Below are positions 62,041 through 64,000 of a stretch of 64,000 nucleotides of DNA, piece after piece. The notes under the pieces are model-generated. The model saw only the letters and a program-made list of their open reading frames with translations, was not told the DNA's origin and did not search any database. Source of the stretch: Pseudomonadota bacterium (GTDB lineage Bacteria; Bdellovibrionota; UBA1018; CAIMNF01); contig JAIXOQ010000017.1 in the NCBI GenBank assembly GCA_027486675.1, positions 59,986-123,985 on the forward strand, in the 5' to 3' direction. Every line of letters starts with the position of its first letter. The first letter of the stretch is position 1. Position numbers and translations under genes: made by a program.

Positions 62041-63486
62041 TTAAAAAGCGGAAGGGTCGCTCGCCAGCAAAAATCTCTGCCCTTCTCTTACCTCCACAGT
62101 GCCTAAATCACGAGTACTCGGATTTACTTGTGAATCAGAAAAACTCAAACGCGCGCGATACTTCCCGGTAGGAAGCTGAACAAGACCTGCGTAGGAGTAT
62201 TGGGGAAGCAGATCCCAGGATCGCAAGTCTGGTGCGTTCGCTAGGTCAATCACTCGCTTAGCGACATAGAAAGAAGCAAGGATTCCAAGTTTTTTTAAAA
62301 GTGCTCCATCCCCTTTCACTCGACTGTACGCTTCGATAGCAGGAATCAGAATGGCGAGATACTGAAGGCCCATAGAAATGGCCTTCGCCCGAAACTCTTT
62401 ACTTTCTCGGACCTTGTATTCGTGGTGAATCAAAGATTGATAGTTACAAGCGAGAACCAGTGGAAATGTTGAAACCGACTGATTCTCTGTTACTTCAACC
62501 TGCAAAAGTGCTGTCTCACCAGGTGATTTTTTTTCCTCAGGCAACCATGGGATCTCAAGGACCAGACCCACGGCCTGATCTATAGCACCACTCAAATAGA
62601 AAGGCGCCTCGCTCCCATCTTCGCCTTCTGCGGCACCCACAGCCGCGGAGCTTAGGGCGATCAATCCAAACTCAGGAGCAAGCTCCAGCAAGACCTGTAG
62701 TCCAATGCGTTCGACCACACGACGAAGCCCTGGATCCTCGATCGCTCCAAACAGAGTCGATAGCCCAATTACAAATTTGCGTTTTTTCAGTTGCGGTAGG
62801 GTGCCGAGATCGAAAAGGGCCAAGAGGCTTGAATCACCTTTCTTAAGGCCTAATTTAAGACGATCCCGAAACGCGGGCGGAGCTTTCTCCGCCAACAACT
62901 CAGCGATGCGATGGTCTTGACGCTCCCCTGTACTTTTGTGAACGAAAGAGCCTACTAAGCGTACGTACGGATCCTCTTGGTACCGATCCTCCCCAGCAAA
63001 GATCCGTTTTAGATTCTCCAGATGCGAATCGGCCAGCATCACTTCTGCGCGGGCTTTTCTTCTTAAATCCGCCGATCGTGCCGGGTTGACTTCCTGATCT
63101 GCAAGAGCCGAATAGGAAATCGCAAGCGCTGTGTGAGCCCACGAGTACTCCCATGGAGTGCCCGAATAGCTCTTATTCCAGAAGCTTTTCCAATCAGCCC
63201 GCTTTTCATCGGACAGAGCTCGGCCTTCAGTGAGGTATTTCACTGAAGAAGCATAGTCACCCGCAGCAAAGGAAATACGACCGAGGTCAAAAAGATGAAG
63301 GACACGGCTTTGCGAGGCCTTCTCAGCTTCTTGACTCAGCAGCTCTTTCTGTGCAGAAATACCATCCCTCGAAAGATAAGCCTCGCGTGCGCGGCGAAGC
63401 CTGAGGGCCTCGCTCGAGGCGCAGCCTTCCGTGAAGAGTCCTAAAAATAGAAGCGACCACAGAAGAGCGGTCGATTGTTTCACCAC
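62041..63486 (-). CDS. COG3014-type lipoprotein
   Basis: 481 residues; lipobox FTEGC follows the signal sequence. The start is one of two tandem GTG codons (63486 or 63483), overlapping the upstream LpoB-like gene. A TPR-like helical N-terminal half (DLGRISFAAGDYASSVKYLTEG, WEYSWAHTALAISYSAL) and a beta-rich end. The layout matches conserved lipoproteins found beside LpoB-like genes; function is not established. Confidence 0.72.
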   Translation of the reverse strand: MVKQSTALLWSLLFLGLFTEGCASSEALRLRRAREAYLSRDGISAQKELLSQEAEKASQSRVLHLFDLGRISFAAGDYASSVKYLTEGRALSDEKRADWKSFWNKSYSGTPWEYSWAHTALAISYSALADQEVNPARSADLRRKARAEVMLADSHLENLKRIFAGEDRYQEDPYVRLVGSFVHKSTGERQDHRIAELLAEKAPPAFRDRLKLGLKKGDSSLLALFDLGTLPQLKKRKFVIGLSTLFGAIEDPGLRRVVERIGLQVLLELAPEFGLIALSSAAVGAAEGEDGSEAPFYLSGAIDQAVGLVLEIPWLPEEKKSPGETALLQVEVTENQSVSTFPLVLACNYQSLIHHEYKVRESKEFRAKAISMGLQYLAILIPAIEAYSRVKGDGALLKKLGILASFYVAKRVIDLANAPDLRSWDLLPQYSYAGLVQLPTGKYRARLSFSDSQVNPSTRDLGTVEVREGQRFLLASDPSAF

Positions 63487-64000
63487 TTCGAGCCGTTGTT
63501 CTCGCTAAACTTATTGATTTTCTCACGCACTCGGCAAACTTCTTCAGAGCTCTGAATGTCCGTGAGACGCAAATTCACAGAATAAGTCTTGATGGTTTTC
63601 CCGTTCCGACTTTCAGGCTTCATGTTGATATCGCCAAAAATCATCACGTCAGCGCCACTTTGTTTTCCAACTTTTTTAGCCTGCGCCGGATCCACCATTC
63701 CATCGTTCTGATAGGTAATCTCCTTCAAAATCTGTTCCCTACGGGCAGCGTCGATTAAGGTAAAGGAATCTGAATTGGAGAGCTTTTCAAGAATGGCGTC
63801 TTCTACGTCCTTCACAGGAAAATAAGCCTCTGAAGTGTTATTCCGGATCTCACCGACAAAAGCCTTAATTCTCTTTCCAGCAAATCGCCCTTCATATTCA
63901 GAAAACCGTTTGTGTACTCGGATTTGTTCGATCGCACCCGCAACGACTCGAATCGTGTCTCCGTCCACCCAGTTATCCGTGATCTCCATAGCCTTATCAT
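63480..64000 (-). CDS. LpoB-like lipoprotein (partial)
   Basis: The C-terminal about 173 codons are in the window; the start, with the expected lipoprotein signal, is beyond the right edge. EITDNWVDGD, FVGEIRNNTSEAYFPVKDVEDAILEKL, RREQILKEITYQ, KQSGADVMIFGDI and VNLRLTDIQSSEEVCRVREKINKF follow the LpoB/FlgO-like pattern. LpoB activates the peptidoglycan synthase PBP1b in enterobacteria; whether this one does so is inferred. Confidence 0.75.
   Translation of the reverse strand, partial: DKAMEITDNWVDGDTIRVVAGAIEQIRVHKRFSEYEGRFAGKRIKAFVGEIRNNTSEAYFPVKDVEDAILEKLSNSDSFTLIDAARREQILKEITYQNDGMVDPAQAKKVGKQSGADVMIFGDINMKPESRNGKTIKTYSVNLRLTDIQSSEEVCRVREKINKFSENNGSKW

Overview
The window is ordinary, gene-dense chromosome of a Gram-negative bacterium, mostly core genes in tightly overlapping runs on the minus strand. 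Evidence for an outer membrane and LPS: kdsB, a BamB-like propeller lipoprotein, an LpoB-like lipoprotein, many signal-peptide proteins and two outer-membrane barrels. The combination of a lexA-imuA-imuB operon with dnaE2, mevalonate-pathway kinases, a SUF cluster, a cdaA-cdaR-glmM (c-di-AMP) cluster, an Lcl/DUF1566 lipoprotein and several lineage-restricted secreted proteins points to Bdellovibrionota or a related former deltaproteobacterial lineage. This placement is inference; there is no rRNA here to settle it.

Layout. 0-3 kb: pstC (cut by the edge) and pstS, then tyrS. 3-12.5 kb: accessory-looking stretch with secreted proteins of unknown function, an alpha/beta hydrolase, tRNA-Leu(UAA), a split Lcl-type lipoprotein behind a 14-G tract, a toxin-antitoxin pair with a perfect palindromic operator, a 24-bp perfect inverted repeat and a hotdog thioesterase. 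12.5-16.2 kb: PAS-GGDEF diguanylate cyclase, fumC and a degenerate MotA/MotB-like pair. 16.2-24 kb: SOS mutagenesis genes, dnaE2 and lexA-imuA-imuB, in two transcription units sharing a nearly identical promoter/operator. 24-27.5 kb: membrane-anchored unknown, amino-acid permease, HtpX.

27.5-35.8 kb: one long minus-strand run, rrf2-sufC-sufD-sufS-sufU-sufT-like-sufB followed by three GHMP enzymes of the mevalonate pathway. 35.8-46.1 kb: bamB/yfgM-like genes, two barrel proteins, der, era, rnc, mtaB, an MnmA-like protein without its catalytic residues, a cysteine desulfurase and a cysteine-free Rrf2 regulator. 46.3-55.6 kb: tsaE, nnr, pdxJ, glmM, cdaR, cdaA, ftsH, tilS. 55.7-59.2 kb: tRNA with CAU anticodon, then kdsB, a histidine-phosphatase-like protein, a UppP-like membrane protein without active-site residues, and a cysteine synthase, all with overlapping ends. 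59.3-64 kb: lipoprotein behind a sigma-54-type promoter, cold-shock protein, ftsB, eno and an LpoB/COG3014 lipoprotein pair running off the right edge.

Most noteworthy: (1) the dnaE2 and lexA promoters carry the same tandem 8-bp repeat with 11-bp period between -35 and -10, a likely LexA operator of direct-repeat type; (2) several genes have a -10 box so close to the start codon that leaderless mRNAs are predicted; (3) a set of conserved proteins has lost catalytic residues (MnmA-like, UppP-like, MotA/B-like, phosphatase-like).
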